The translations under genes were made by a program, and so were the position numbers. A stretch of 64,000 nt of DNA from Hyphomicrobiales bacterium (GTDB lineage Bacteria; Pseudomonadota; Alphaproteobacteria; Rhizobiales; Beijerinckiaceae): assembly GCA_947447895.1 (NCBI GenBank), contig CANFLM010000001.1:1-64000 (forward strand). Reading direction: 5' to 3'. Shown here in pieces: positions 27,071 through 36,207 of this stretch; position 1 is the stretch's first letter; each line of letters begins with the position of its first letter. The notes beneath the pieces are model-generated. The model searched no databases. It was not told the DNA's origin and saw only the letters and a program-made list of their open reading frames with translations.

Positions 27071-28321
27071 TCAGGCAGGGACCGTCTGGGCCTGATGCTT
27101 TTTCCACACCAGCCAGACAATCACCAGCACATTGAGCATGTTCCAGGCAATTCCATTCAAAAACGCCATGCGGTAGGAGCTTGTGGCGTCATAGATGACA
27201 CCGGAAATATAGCCACCAAAGGCCATGCCGACGATGGTCGCGGCCACCACCAGACCGATCCGCGCGCCCGCCTCGCGCGGGGGCAGGAAGTCGCGGCACA
27301 TCACCGCATACATCGGCACAATGCCACCCTGGAACAATCCGAATATGCCGGAAATCACATAAAGCGAGGTCAGTCCGTCAAAGAACAGATAAAGCGACAG
27401 AGCCAGCATCTGCATCGTCGAACCGATCAGCAAAGTGGGGCCGCCGCCGATCCTGTCGGCCACAAGACCCGACCCGACCCGCGAGATAATGCCGAGCGAC
27501 AGCATGAAGGAAAGCATTTCCGCGCCGGTGGCGACACCGTAGCCCAAATCGCCGCAATAGGCGACCAGATGCACCTGCGGCATCGACATGGCAACGCAGC
27601 AGCCGAAACCGGCTACCACCATCAGGACCAGCAGCATGTTCGGGCTCATGCCGAGATCGGCGCGGGCCAGTTCGGTGGCCGCTTCCGCGTCATTCATCAC
27701 TTGGGCGGAAGGGCGGCGGCGCAGCAGGAACGCCAGAGGAATAATGGTGCAGGAGACAATCACGCCGATCATGACATAGGTGCCGCGCCAGCCCAGATGC
27801 GGCATGGTCTGGTTCATCAATAGCGGCCAGATCGTCCCGGCCAGATAATTGCCAGCCGCCACGACCACCACGGCAAAGCCGCGCCGTTTGACAAACCAGT
27901 GCGAGACATCGGCCATCATCGGCGCAAAGCCCGTGCCCGCTCCAATGCCGATCAGCAGGCCATGGGCGGCACTGAACATCCAGAATTGCGGGCCCAGTCC
28001 GGCCAGCAGAAAGCCCGAACCCAGCAGGGCTCCGGCAATCACCACAGGCGCGACAATGCCGGTTTTGTCGGCCATCCGGCCCATGGTGATGGTGCCGAAT
28101 GCAAAGCCCAGCATCATCAGCGTATAGGGCAGCGACACGGCGGCCCTATCGATGCCGAATTCGAGCTGGACGGCCGGCAGAACCACCACAATTGCCCACA
28201 TGCCGCAGCCGGCAATGGTGGAAATGAGCAAAGACAAACCGAGCCTTACAAAGGCATAGCGGCTGTCGGGCCCATAGGGATCGCTGGTCAGGGGCTCCGG
28301 CTCTGCGCTTGTCACTGTCAC
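27071..28321 (-). CDS. MFS transporter (monocarboxylate/oxalate-formate antiporter-like)
   Basis: This 416-residue protein has 12 predicted helices and two MFS halves. The loop 2/3 motif is [12 protein letters not shown], and [19 protein letters not shown] resembles monocarboxylate-transporter-type MFS proteins. Translation starts at GTG 28321, with a GAGGGA site 7 nt upstream. The substrate is unknown, probably a small organic acid. It ends 45 nt upstream of the queC start on the same strand. Confidence 0.88.
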   Translation of the reverse strand: MTVTSAEPEPLTSDPYGPDSRYAFVRLGLSLLISTIAGCGMWAIVVVLPAVQLEFGIDRAAVSLPYTLMMLGFAFGTITMGRMADKTGIVAPVVIAGALLGSGFLLAGLGPQFWMFSAAHGLLIGIGAGTGFAPMMADVSHWFVKRRGFAVVVVAAGNYLAGTIWPLLMNQTMPHLGWRGTYVMIGVIVSCTIIPLAFLLRRRPSAQVMNDAEAATELARADLGMSPNMLLVLMVVAGFGCCVAMSMPQVHLVAYCGDLGYGVATGAEMLSFMLSLGIISRVGSGLVADRIGGGPTLLIGSTMQMLALSLYLFFDGLTSLYVISGIFGLFQGGIVPMYAVMCRDFLPPREAGARIGLVVAATIVGMAFGGYISGVIYDATSSYRMAFLNGIAWNMLNVLVIVWLVWKKHQAQTVPA

Positions 28322-28341
28322 CGGATGCTCCCTCGGGGTGG

Positions 28342-28530
28342 TTAGAACAATTGCGGCAGATCGGTTGCCGGATGTTTGGATGTGGCTTTAACCGGTGGTG
28401 CACCCAGACCAACGAGTTGTTGTTCGAGATCCTTGATCGATTCCGCCAGCATCAACAGGCGCAAATCATGCTTGATTTGCACGCTGGAGGGAAGGGTCAT
28501 GCGTTTGCCGAAATGATAGAGGCCAGCCAT
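28342..28530 (-). CDS. Small conserved-looking protein, unknown (62 aa)
   Basis: A short ORF with a good AGGATAACCCG site before ATG 28530. The protein begins MAGLYHFGKRMTLPSSVQ, has a predicted helix rich in Leu and Glu (LRLLMLAESIKDLEQQL) and ends in a proline-containing tail. I do not recognise a family. It lies between two MFS genes on the same strand. The helix could mediate dimerisation. Confidence 0.6.
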   Translation of the reverse strand: MAGLYHFGKRMTLPSSVQIKHDLRLLMLAESIKDLEQQLVGLGAPPVKATSKHPATDLPQLF

Positions 28531-28632
28531 CGGGTTATCCTTCTGAAAATATTTGAAAAAACAGATCAAAAACAGGAGATGCTACTATGCGCCGATCCAG
28601 CCCTGATGGCAAACAGCAAGCGCAGGATCTGT

Positions 28633-29802
28633 TTATCGGGCTTTTTTCCAGACAAACAGCACAAGGGCGGTGGCCAAACCCAGCAGGCCGAGGCAGGCGA
28701 TGGCGCCATCATAGCCGATGCCGGCGATGATATAGGTGACGGGCAGGGGCATCCATAACAGGCCAATGTGGAAAATGGCGTTGAAGGCGGCCTGCGGTCC
28801 GGCCCGCTCGCTCGGCGGCAGGCTGCCGCTGATCCACGCCGACAGTACCGGATAGACCACGCTATAGCCTCCGCCGAAAAACAGGCCGCACAAGGCCACA
28901 ATCCAGGCCTGTTGGGTGATCGCGAGCGTCAGATAGGCCCCGGCCATGACCGTCAGCCCGCTGGCCACAACCAGACGGGGGTCGAGCTTCTCGAAATGTT
29001 TCATGCCGAGAAACCGCGTCGAGAGCATCGACACGACAGTGGCGATAAAGAACCAGCCGACCGCCACCTCTTTCTGGTTCAAGGCGGGCGCCATATAGGA
29101 GGAGATGAAGCCGAACAGGCTGCCTGCCACCATCACCGCAATCATCGGCAACAGCCGTGAGCGTTCAAATGCCACGCCGAAATTCAAGAGCCCGCCGCTC
29201 CGGTCGGGTTTGGCCAGTGGCCGCAGCGTATAGGTCAGGGCCACGGCAACCCCTGCCGGCACGGTGCCGATGATGAAGACCAGCCGGTCATCGCCCAGCG
29301 TCAGCAGATATTCCACCCAAGGCGGGGCCAGCGCGTGGCCGATCGGCGCCATGCTGGAATAGATGCCGAACAGATAGATAAACCGTTCATTCGAGAGACG
29401 GCTCTGCGCATAGGTGACCAGCGAGGAGAACATCAGCCCGTAGCCGACGCCCCATGTCAGCCGCGAGACCAGCGCGGGCCAGAAGGTCCAGGAGGTCAGA
29501 GCCAGACTCAAAAATCCTACCATCATCAGGGATATGCCGTAGCGCGCAGTGCCCAGACTGCCAAAACGCGCCGCCGCCGAACCGGTCAGAAAGGTAAACA
29601 GCACGACCGGCACGCCGTAAAGCGACAGCAGCAGCCCGATTTGCGGCAATTCCAGACCGTGGCGGGTGAAAATAATCGCCAGCATGCTGGCATGGGCATT
29701 GAGGAAAAAGACGCAAAATGTCACCGCCGACAGGCGGATATATTCGCCTTTGGCGCGTTCATCGATAAAGCCGGTATGGCTGGATAGGGGCTGGGCAGAC
29801 AT
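28633..29802 (-). CDS. MFS transporter
   Basis: This 389-residue protein has 12 predicted helices. The cytoplasmic loop after helix 2 reads GSAAARFGSLGTARYG, the shortened motif A. The halves show normal pseudo-symmetry and there is no fusion. It looks closest to sugar- or drug-efflux MFS proteins of the YfcJ/YhhS type, but the substrate cannot be assigned. It starts with ATG 29802; the upstream region holds the decayed toxin-antitoxin pair on the other strand. Confidence 0.85.
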   Translation of the reverse strand: MSAQPLSSHTGFIDERAKGEYIRLSAVTFCVFFLNAHASMLAIIFTRHGLELPQIGLLLSLYGVPVVLFTFLTGSAAARFGSLGTARYGISLMMVGFLSLALTSWTFWPALVSRLTWGVGYGLMFSSLVTYAQSRLSNERFIYLFGIYSSMAPIGHALAPPWVEYLLTLGDDRLVFIIGTVPAGVAVALTYTLRPLAKPDRSGGLLNFGVAFERSRLLPMIAVMVAGSLFGFISSYMAPALNQKEVAVGWFFIATVVSMLSTRFLGMKHFEKLDPRLVVASGLTVMAGAYLTLAITQQAWIVALCGLFFGGGYSVVYPVLSAWISGSLPPSERAGPQAAFNAIFHIGLLWMPLPVTYIIAGIGYDGAIACLGLLGLATALVLFVWKKAR

Positions 29803-29942
29803 TGTGCGACTTTAGGCAGGCCACCCGCCCCCGACAATCCCTCCGTCCGCCCCAATTCGGCCTATCAGCCATGCAGATTGCGGGTGAAGGAGATTAAATC
29901 TGTATGTGTTTTGTGTATGCAAATGCAATCAAAGACAAAGTC

Positions 29943-30281
29943 CATGGATTTGACTAGGACGAAGCAAATTCGCCGAAATGCGCCAAGTATGGTGTGTCGA
30001 AAGCCTCAATCGAATTTGTGATCAGACATGCCCAATTCGCAGTTGATGACCCCCATCCGGTTGAATAGCGCTATCGAACCGCATTGAAAGCCAATACCGG
30101 CCGCCATATCTTGGTTGCCTTCGCTCTGCGCTACAAAGTGGGTTTGAGCCTGATCAGACCAATCAGTCCGCGTTATAGGCATGACAAGGAGATCAGAAGC
30201 TATGAAACGCAAATGGCACGTATTGGGTTCCGATGCGGATGCCAAACGTTTTGTCAAAGAGGCGGATCAGTCCGATTATGA
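29943..30281 (+). pseudogene. BrnT-family toxin remnant with two in-frame stops
   Basis: Reading the frame that begins at 29943 gives a BrnT-like protein in pieces. FD(stop)DEANS comes first, where family members have the invariant Trp of F-x-W-D-E. KYGVSKASIEF follows, then DDPHPVE(stop)RYRTAL, and GRHILVAFALRYKVG, LIRPISPRYRHDKEIRSYE ends it. The stops are TAG at 29955-29957 and TAG at 30066-30068, each one substitution from a sense codon. The toxin (an RNase in active relatives) is therefore inactive. The antitoxin frame overlaps its 3' end as in intact brnTA operons. Confidence 0.8.
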
Positions 30282-30449
30282 TTTTGCGGATATGGTGCCG
30301 GTTCAATATGAATTTGAACCCAAAGCAACTGCTTTCAACATGCGTTTGCCGAGCAGTCTGCTTGAGGTCCTCAAATCAAAAGTCAAAACCAAGGGGTTCC
30401 CTTTACCCGTAATGTCCGCTTGTTGATCGAGCAGGATATTGCGCGCTAG
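30202..30449 (+). pseudogene. CopG/BrnA-type antitoxin, frameshifted
   Basis: From ATG 30202 the product starts MKRKWHVLGSDADAKRFVKE and contains EFEPKATAFNMRLPSSLLE, typical of ribbon-helix-helix antitoxins paired with BrnT. At a run of four G (30393-30396) the open frame leaves the family sequence and ends at 30426. A one-base longer G-run would continue as VPFTRNVRLLIEQDIAR and stop at 30449, the normal C-terminus. This is either a true deletion or a homopolymer sequencing error. Confidence 0.78.
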
Positions 30450-30491
30450 ACTGTCCGCTGGCGTCCTTTCCCTCCGACACTCAGGATCATC

Positions 30492-31973
30492 ATGGCCCGC
30501 ATCGCAATCGCCGGATTTTTGCATGAAACCAATACTTTCGTGCCAGCCTTGACCGAATGGGAGGCCTTTGCGCAGGAGGGGGCTTGGCCCGGTGCTATGG
30601 CGGGGGAGGCTATTTTTGGCCGTCTGGCCGGGCTCAATCTCGGCATTGCCGGATTTATGGAGGAAGCCACCAAGCGCAACCATGTGTTGTTGCCGTTGGC
30701 CTGGGCGATGGCGCAGCCGTCAGGCGTGGTGTCGAGTGCCGCTTTCGAGCGCGGTGTGGCCGCCATTCTGGAGCCGTTGAAGGGCGAGCGGGTCGATGCG
30801 GTCTATGTCGAACTGCACGGCGCGATGGTCAGCGAACATTATGACGACGCCGAAGCCGAATTGCTGCGGCGGCTGCGGGCGCAGATCGGGCCGCATATTC
30901 CCATCCTCGGCACGCTGGATCTGCATGCCAATGTCTCGCGCGATCTGGCCATGATCCCGGATTTTCTGACCTCCTACCGCACCTATCCCCATACCGATTG
31001 GGGCTTGAGCGGAACCCGCGCGGCCTTGTGGTTCGAGCAGGTGATGGCTTGGGGACCGGATGCCGGAAAGGCGTTCCGGCAGGCGCCGTTTCTGGTGCCT
31101 GTCACCACCGGTTGCACCTATACCGAGCCCTCCGGCGGGCTCTACCGTTTGATCGAGACGATCGAGGCCGAAACAGGGGCGGCTCTGTCGCTCAATATGG
31201 GTTTTCCGCCCGCCGATATTGCCGATGTCGGTCCAAGCGTGCTGGCCTATGCCGCCAGCCAGGCCAAAGCGGATGAGGCCGCCGACAGGCTGTTTGCGGC
31301 CCTGCTGGCGGCAGAAGCTGGCTTTGCCGCCCACCATCCCCGCTTGGTGCAAGAGGCCGTGGCCTATGCCAGACAGCGGGCTGTCTCGGCGGGAAAGCCG
31401 GTGATCCTGGCCGATACGCAGGACAATCCGGGAGCCGGCTCGCCCTCCAATACAACGGGACTGATCAAGGAATTGCTGGCCCAGGGAGCCGAGAATGCGC
31501 TGGTCGGTATTGTCCATGATCCCGAAGCCGCCCGCAAAGCACATGCCGCGGGGATCGGCGGGGAGATCGACCAATTGGGCGGTGGCGGAACAGGGCCGGG
31601 GCAGGAGCCTGCCAAGGGGCCGTGGCGCGTGACAGCCCTGAGCGATGGCCGTTTCAACGGCACCGCGCCGATGCTGCGCAACAAGCATTCATCGATGGGG
31701 CCGACGGCCGTCGTCAGGCAAGACGGGGTCGAGGTGTTGGTGGCCAGCATCCGCCAGCAGCCGATCCATCTCGAAACCTTCTCCCATATCGGCCGCGATC
31801 CGCGTGACGCGTCTATTCTGGGCCTGAAAAGCTCGGCGCATTTTCGGGCGGGTTTCCAGGCGATCGCAGAGGAAATCATCGTCTGTCTCGCACCGGGCGA
31901 CAATCCGGAGGATCCCGCGGCTTTGCCGTTCAAAAAGATCCGCAAAGGCCTGCGCCTGAAACCGCAAGGCTGA
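30492..31973 (+). CDS. M81-family (MlrC-like) metallopeptidase
   Basis: This 493-residue protein has the M81 N-terminal domain, beginning RIAIAGFLHETNTFVP, with HGAMVSE and the metal-site region GTLDLHANVS. It also has the C-terminal MlrC domain with DNPGAGSPSNTT and KHSSMGPTAVV. The named relative opens linearised microcystin, but most bacterial homologues have other, unknown substrates. It carries no signal peptide. An AGGATCATC site precedes the ATG. It stands alone, after the decayed toxin-antitoxin pair. Confidence 0.88.
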   Translation: MARIAIAGFLHETNTFVPALTEWEAFAQEGAWPGAMAGEAIFGRLAGLNLGIAGFMEEATKRNHVLLPLAWAMAQPSGVVSSAAFERGVAAILEPLKGERVDAVYVELHGAMVSEHYDDAEAELLRRLRAQIGPHIPILGTLDLHANVSRDLAMIPDFLTSYRTYPHTDWGLSGTRAALWFEQVMAWGPDAGKAFRQAPFLVPVTTGCTYTEPSGGLYRLIETIEAETGAALSLNMGFPPADIADVGPSVLAYAASQAKADEAADRLFAALLAAEAGFAAHHPRLVQEAVAYARQRAVSAGKPVILADTQDNPGAGSPSNTTGLIKELLAQGAENALVGIVHDPEAARKAHAAGIGGEIDQLGGGGTGPGQEPAKGPWRVTALSDGRFNGTAPMLRNKHSSMGPTAVVRQDGVEVLVASIRQQPIHLETFSHIGRDPRDASILGLKSSAHFRAGFQAIAEEIIVCLAPGDNPEDPAALPFKKIRKGLRLKPQG

Positions 31974-31983
31974 GGACGCCAGG

Positions 31984-32505
31984 CTATTTGTGCGGGTGCT
32001 CCAGTCTCTCCAAGGTTGTGACCTGCACCTTGAATAGGGCTACCGCTTTCATATCCGGCACGAACATCACTTTTTCGATCGTTCCGGAAAAGCGGAACAC
32101 GTCTCCTGACACAATCGGTTCCTTGATCAGAGCCTCGGCGGCGATCAGATTGAACAGGCTGCCGCGCCGACCATCGAGGTTGAAACAGTCGAACGAGACA
32201 GGTCCGGCCTCTTTGACGCCGCTTGTCTGGCTTTTGGGCGCATCCAGCGTCTTGCACAGCCAGTCCTTGATCGGTTTGGCGGTGAATTGCTCGGTGGTGG
32301 TTTGGACGAGCCGGGCATAATTTGCGGCAGCCTCTGCGACCACCTGCGGCGATGTGCTCTGGCTTGCCGTCCCGACGGCCATGAATTGCTTGTCGAGATC
32401 GGCTTGATCACTGGGTTTGGACGGTGAACAGGCTGCCAATCCGATGGCAAGCGGAGCCAAAGCCATCAATACGCGACTATGTCGGGATTTGCGGGACCAA
32501 ACCAT
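31984..32505 (-). CDS. Predicted lipoprotein, unknown function
   Basis: This 173-residue protein has a charged N-terminus, a hydrophobic segment and lipobox IGLAAC near residue 26, so envelope anchoring is likely. The mature part has three cysteines and a beta-rich C-terminal half (for example GDVFRFSGTIEKVMFV) reminiscent of OB-fold-like small domains, though I cannot name the family. ATG 32505 is preferred to the preceding GTG. It lies convergent to the M81 peptidase gene. Confidence 0.75.
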   Translation of the reverse strand: MVWSRKSRHSRVLMALAPLAIGLAACSPSKPSDQADLDKQFMAVGTASQSTSPQVVAEAAANYARLVQTTTEQFTAKPIKDWLCKTLDAPKSQTSGVKEAGPVSFDCFNLDGRRGSLFNLIAAEALIKEPIVSGDVFRFSGTIEKVMFVPDMKAVALFKVQVTTLERLEHPHK

Positions 32506-32676
32506 CACAACGACCCTTATGCCAGAAACAGAGGCCTACCATTGCCCGTCAACAGGGTGTCATAAAGGCCTTGTCCGATGCAACATGTTTCAAATTGTCA
32601 TGGCACAATTTGCAAGTTTGTGCCCGCCAGAGATAAAGCGAAAGCGACAAATAGCGGGTTCTTCCCGCTGCGTTGT

Positions 32677-33180
32677 TTAGCGGTGATGGGCCGGGATTGA
32701 CGTTCTGGGCGATGCCGCACGTCCCGTTTCACTGTCTTCCAACCATACGACAAAAACGGGCGGGCCATTGTTGTTGAGCCAGCCTGTGACTTGATAGGTT
32801 TTGTTCTTGGCAATTGTCGTATTCACGATCCCTTCTGCCGCCAATAACCCTCCACTTGCTGCAATCGTGATGCTGTGCTTGCCCGCACTGACCGGCAGGG
32901 CCACATTGCTTGTGGTGGACATGGTGACGGGGGCATCGTCAATCGCGGTGATCAGGAAGCGTTCTGGCGGCAGAATGAACTGGTCTCCTTCACCAGCCCT
33001 CTTGGACCGGTAGCCGACCCGCATGACACTGGCGGACAGGTCAGCGGAGGCGGAAGCCTGAAGATTCTGCGTGGTTTGCGGGGCGGGGCTCGTCATACAG
33101 GCCGAAAGCGATAGAACAAGCAAACTGCCCGAGATCCATCGGGCGGCCAATGACACAAAACGCTTACAACTCGAAGGCAT
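32677..33180 (-). CDS. Predicted lipoprotein, unknown function
   Basis: This 167-residue protein has a signal sequence ending in lipobox LSLSAC. The mature part contains beta-strand-rich segments (ERFLITAIDDAPV and AGKHSITIAASGG) of the kind seen in lipoproteins that bind or decorate surface structures. No family is recognised. A GGAAG site fits the ATG at 33180. The next gene on the same strand lies 45 nt upstream. Confidence 0.75.
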   Translation of the reverse strand: MPSSCKRFVSLAARWISGSLLVLSLSACMTSPAPQTTQNLQASASADLSASVMRVGYRSKRAGEGDQFILPPERFLITAIDDAPVTMSTTSNVALPVSAGKHSITIAASGGLLAAEGIVNTTIAKNKTYQVTGWLNNNGPPVFVVWLEDSETGRAASPRTSIPAHHR

Positions 33181-33225
33181 GACGCACTTCCATCAGGGGG
33201 AGGCCAACAGATCGGCTAAAAGCCA

Positions 33226-33579
33226 TTAATGACGGACCGAGGAGCACTGGTCAATCCAGTCCTCGGGGTCATACTCGGCCGATGCGGTCCCGTCTTCTGT
33301 CGCGGCTTCGGGGTTAAGAACCGCTTGCTGGCCGCTGACCATGGCATCGCTGAGCATCGCAATCATGCTGAGCGCCGAGTCGGCGGTATGGGTCACACCG
33401 ATCACATGGGCAAGCTCCACCATCAGGCGGGCGACAAGCTCGTCTTCTTTGATGTCCATGGTTTCGGCCATGCGGGGGATCAGCTGGTCGATCAGCGTTT
33501 CAACGAGCTTTTCTGCGCGTTCATGCTCATCATCGGGCGGGTTCTGGATCAGAAACTCGATTTTGCAATCTCTGGCCAT
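33226..33579 (-). CDS. Hypothetical acidic protein (117 aa)
   Basis: This 117-residue protein is acidic and helical, with MDIKEDELVARLMVELAHV in the middle and an acidic C-terminal tail (ATEDGTASAEYDPEDW). There is no signal peptide or membrane segment. A GGAGACACTC site precedes the ATG. It lies between the EF-hand protein and two lipoproteins on the same strand. The family is not recognised. Confidence 0.7.
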   Translation of the reverse strand: MARDCKIEFLIQNPPDDEHERAEKLVETLIDQLIPRMAETMDIKEDELVARLMVELAHVIGVTHTADSALSMIAMLSDAMVSGQQAVLNPEAATEDGTASAEYDPEDWIDQCSSVRH

Positions 33580-33678
33580 AAAGAGTGTCTCCTCTGGCTA
33601 ACCCCAACTGCAACAGATTGGGATGATTCTCTCGATAATAGAACCCTCGGACCGTAACGGTTCTGTGACAGCGGCATC

Positions 33679-36072
33679 TCAGGACGCAGCGGTCCATGAC
33701 GGGTCAACGGCGACGCCTGCCGCAATGCCGGCAAGGATATCGGCCAGATCGACCTTGCTATCCCCATTGGCGTCCCATTGGCTGATCACTGAGGATGGGG
33801 TGAGGCTGGCGTCGGAAGGCGGGACAACAGCAAAGCCTGCCTGCACATCATCGTGCGTGAAATAACCTTTATTCGCCGTATCAAACCGCGCCAGATAGGT
33901 TTTGGCCTGCTGGCGCAAGCCGGAGACAATCTCGTCCTGCCCGATCTGCCCATCCTGGTTGCTGTCCCAGCCGGCAATAACGTGGGCCGCATCGGGGATG
34001 GAGGGCATCAAAATGGAGACGCCGGCGAGGCTTGCCGTGCTGATATAGCCCTGATTGGTCGGATCAAGCTGGGCCATGAACTGATTGGCAAGTCCGCTCA
34101 ATTCGATGCCGCTGGTCAATTCGGACAGCGAGACCTCGCCGTCCTTGGACTGGTCCCAGGTGGCAATGGTGCTGGCGGCATCGTCGGGATTGCCCAATTG
34201 GGCATTGGCCCGATAGGCGGCCGCCACATCCGCTTGGGTAATAAAGCCCTTCTTGGCAGTGTCGAATGTATCCAGCGTGGCCTGGGCCTTGGCCAGCGCA
34301 TCCTGATAGATGGTCGAGGCTGTGACCGGCTTGCTTTGGTTGACCGCGATGTAGCCCGACATGCCCGATACGATATCGGACAGCTGCACATGGCCATCAC
34401 TGTTGGTGTCCCAATAGCCGACCACGCCTTTGGCGGTCAGGCAACCATTGGTGTCTGGATGGGCATCAAGCACCGACTGGATATCGCCCTGATCGAAATA
34501 GCCTTTTGCGGAGCTGTCGTATTGCGCCATAATGCTTTTCGCATCCTTGAGAATACCGGCATTGATCTCGTCGGCGGACAGGGCCCCATCGGCGCCGGTG
34601 TCCCAGCTTTTCAGGGTGGCCAGATCATAGGGCAGGGCCGCCGTGTTATGGCTGTCGAGCGCGGCTAGACTGACCGATCCTGTGCTTTGCGGGTCCAGAA
34701 TGGAAAGCATCTGCTTGGTGACCTGATGGGCGGACTGGTTGACCACCATCTCATCCAGCGTCACATGGCCGTCATTGTTCAGATCCCAGGCCGCCAGACG
34801 GTCCACGGCGCTGCCGACATCACCCAATGCAGGATTTTTGATGAAGGCATTGGCGATGTCGCCCAGTTCGATATAGCCTTTGGCGGTCAGATCGAAGGTC
34901 GCCATGATCTGTTTGGCGGTGTCGGTGGCGGCCGTCAGGGTTGCGTTGGCCATTTTGATCTGCTCGCTCGGGGGAGTAGCAGGATCGGTCTCCGGTTCGG
35001 GAATGGCTGAGGGTTTCAGATCTTTGAGCGAGAACACCGTCATCGCCAAGGCCTCATGCAAGGTCACCTTGCCGTCGCCGTTCACATCCCACTGCTTGAG
35101 CACATCATCGGCTGTCTGGGCCGAAGGGCCGGATGGATTGGCCGCCATGGCGGCTTTGATATCGGCCAGATCGAAATAGTTCTTGCTGCTTTTGTCATAG
35201 GTTTTGACCAGCCCTTGGGCCATGTGCAGGACACCGGACACCACATCCTGCTGGCTGAGCCAGCCATCCTTGTTGCTGTCCCATGCGCTGATCTGCTCCA
35301 TCGAGAAGGGCAGATCGGTGCGGGTGTCGGTTTTCAGCGCCGCTACCGCTATTGCGCCTTTGCTGGCCGGATCAAGCAAGGTCGACAACTGTTCGGCAAT
35401 TTTGAGGGCGAAATTATTGGCCATCAATTCGTTCAGATTGGTCTGGCCATCGCCATTGAGGTCAAGGCTCTTGAAGGCGTCTGCCGCACCGGCCGCATCG
35501 CCCTTGCTCGGATCGGCTTTCCAGACCGCAGCAATATCGGCTTCGGTCATATAGCCCTTACCGGCTGTGTCATAGGTGTCGAGCGCGGTCTGGGCGTCGG
35601 TCTGCGCTTGCTTCAGGATGGCCAGCGCATCTTTGTTGTTGGGGGTCAGGTCGCTTTCCGGCGTTGTGCCGGTCATGGCCGTCATAAATTCGGCATGGGT
35701 GACACGGCCCGAATGGTCCGTATCCATGGTTTTGAATGTATTTGCAGCCTTCATCATCGTGCCGACATAATCGGCGATGAACACGCTGCGCTGGGTCAGC
35801 GCAAAAACGGTAGGTTGCACCGATGGAAAACTGGTCTGTGCCAGCATCGCATTGTCGGCGTGCTGGCTTTCCTGCTGGGCAGCCATGCCGGCATAGAGCG
35901 AATTGAAATCGGCCTGTAGCAGATAGCCGCGCCCGGAACTGTCGATGGTCGAAAACAGGCTTTCCGCTTTTTTGGCAGCCGCCGTCGTTGTCGATCCCGT
36001 TGTGGAGCCGACCAGATTCGTCGTGGTGGTTGTTGTTGTGGTTGTGGCCACCCCAAAATCCCTTGCCGCCAT
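33679..36072 (-). CDS. Giant EF-hand repeat protein (20 EF-hand-like loops)
   Basis: This 797-residue protein is built from EF-hand loops. I count 20, starting at residues 44, 117, 168, 204, 234, 265, 293, 329, 394, 430, 460, 491, 519, 555, 604, 640, 670, 703, 731 and 767. From loop 3 on they form three super-repeats of six loops (168-341, 394-567, 604-779) with spacers of 23, 17, 18 or 20, 15 and 23 residues. Canonical loops (DLNGDGQTNLNE, DVNGDGKVTLHE) alternate with loops carrying Lys or another residue at position 5 (DTAGKGYMTEAD) that should not bind calcium well. The N-terminus has a run of nine Thr and no signal peptide. Calcium binding is expected; the cellular role is unknown. Confidence 0.85.
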   Translation of the reverse strand: MAARDFGVATTTTTTTTTNLVGSTTGSTTTAAAKKAESLFSTIDSSGRGYLLQADFNSLYAGMAAQQESQHADNAMLAQTSFPSVQPTVFALTQRSVFIADYVGTMMKAANTFKTMDTDHSGRVTHAEFMTAMTGTTPESDLTPNNKDALAILKQAQTDAQTALDTYDTAGKGYMTEADIAAVWKADPSKGDAAGAADAFKSLDLNGDGQTNLNELMANNFALKIAEQLSTLLDPASKGAIAVAALKTDTRTDLPFSMEQISAWDSNKDGWLSQQDVVSGVLHMAQGLVKTYDKSSKNYFDLADIKAAMAANPSGPSAQTADDVLKQWDVNGDGKVTLHEALAMTVFSLKDLKPSAIPEPETDPATPPSEQIKMANATLTAATDTAKQIMATFDLTAKGYIELGDIANAFIKNPALGDVGSAVDRLAAWDLNNDGHVTLDEMVVNQSAHQVTKQMLSILDPQSTGSVSLAALDSHNTAALPYDLATLKSWDTGADGALSADEINAGILKDAKSIMAQYDSSAKGYFDQGDIQSVLDAHPDTNGCLTAKGVVGYWDTNSDGHVQLSDIVSGMSGYIAVNQSKPVTASTIYQDALAKAQATLDTFDTAKKGFITQADVAAAYRANAQLGNPDDAASTIATWDQSKDGEVSLSELTSGIELSGLANQFMAQLDPTNQGYISTASLAGVSILMPSIPDAAHVIAGWDSNQDGQIGQDEIVSGLRQQAKTYLARFDTANKGYFTHDDVQAGFAVVPPSDASLTPSSVISQWDANGDSKVDLADILAGIAAGVAVDPSWTAAS

Positions 36073-36207
36073 CCCATGCCATGCCGCATGGGATTGTCAG
36101 CCAACTAGCAAGTTTCGGGCCGTTTTCATTCTTTTAACACCATTGGGGCAAAATATGCTTTCCCTTATGCCTGTGGAATTGGGCTGAAATCACGGTGACA
36201 GGTTCAG

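Noticed and set aside
29943..30281. Stop-codon recoding as an explanation for the broken frames
   Set aside because: TAG breaks the toxin and TAA breaks the AraC gene, while many intact genes end with TAA and TGA in the normal way. Mutation is simpler.
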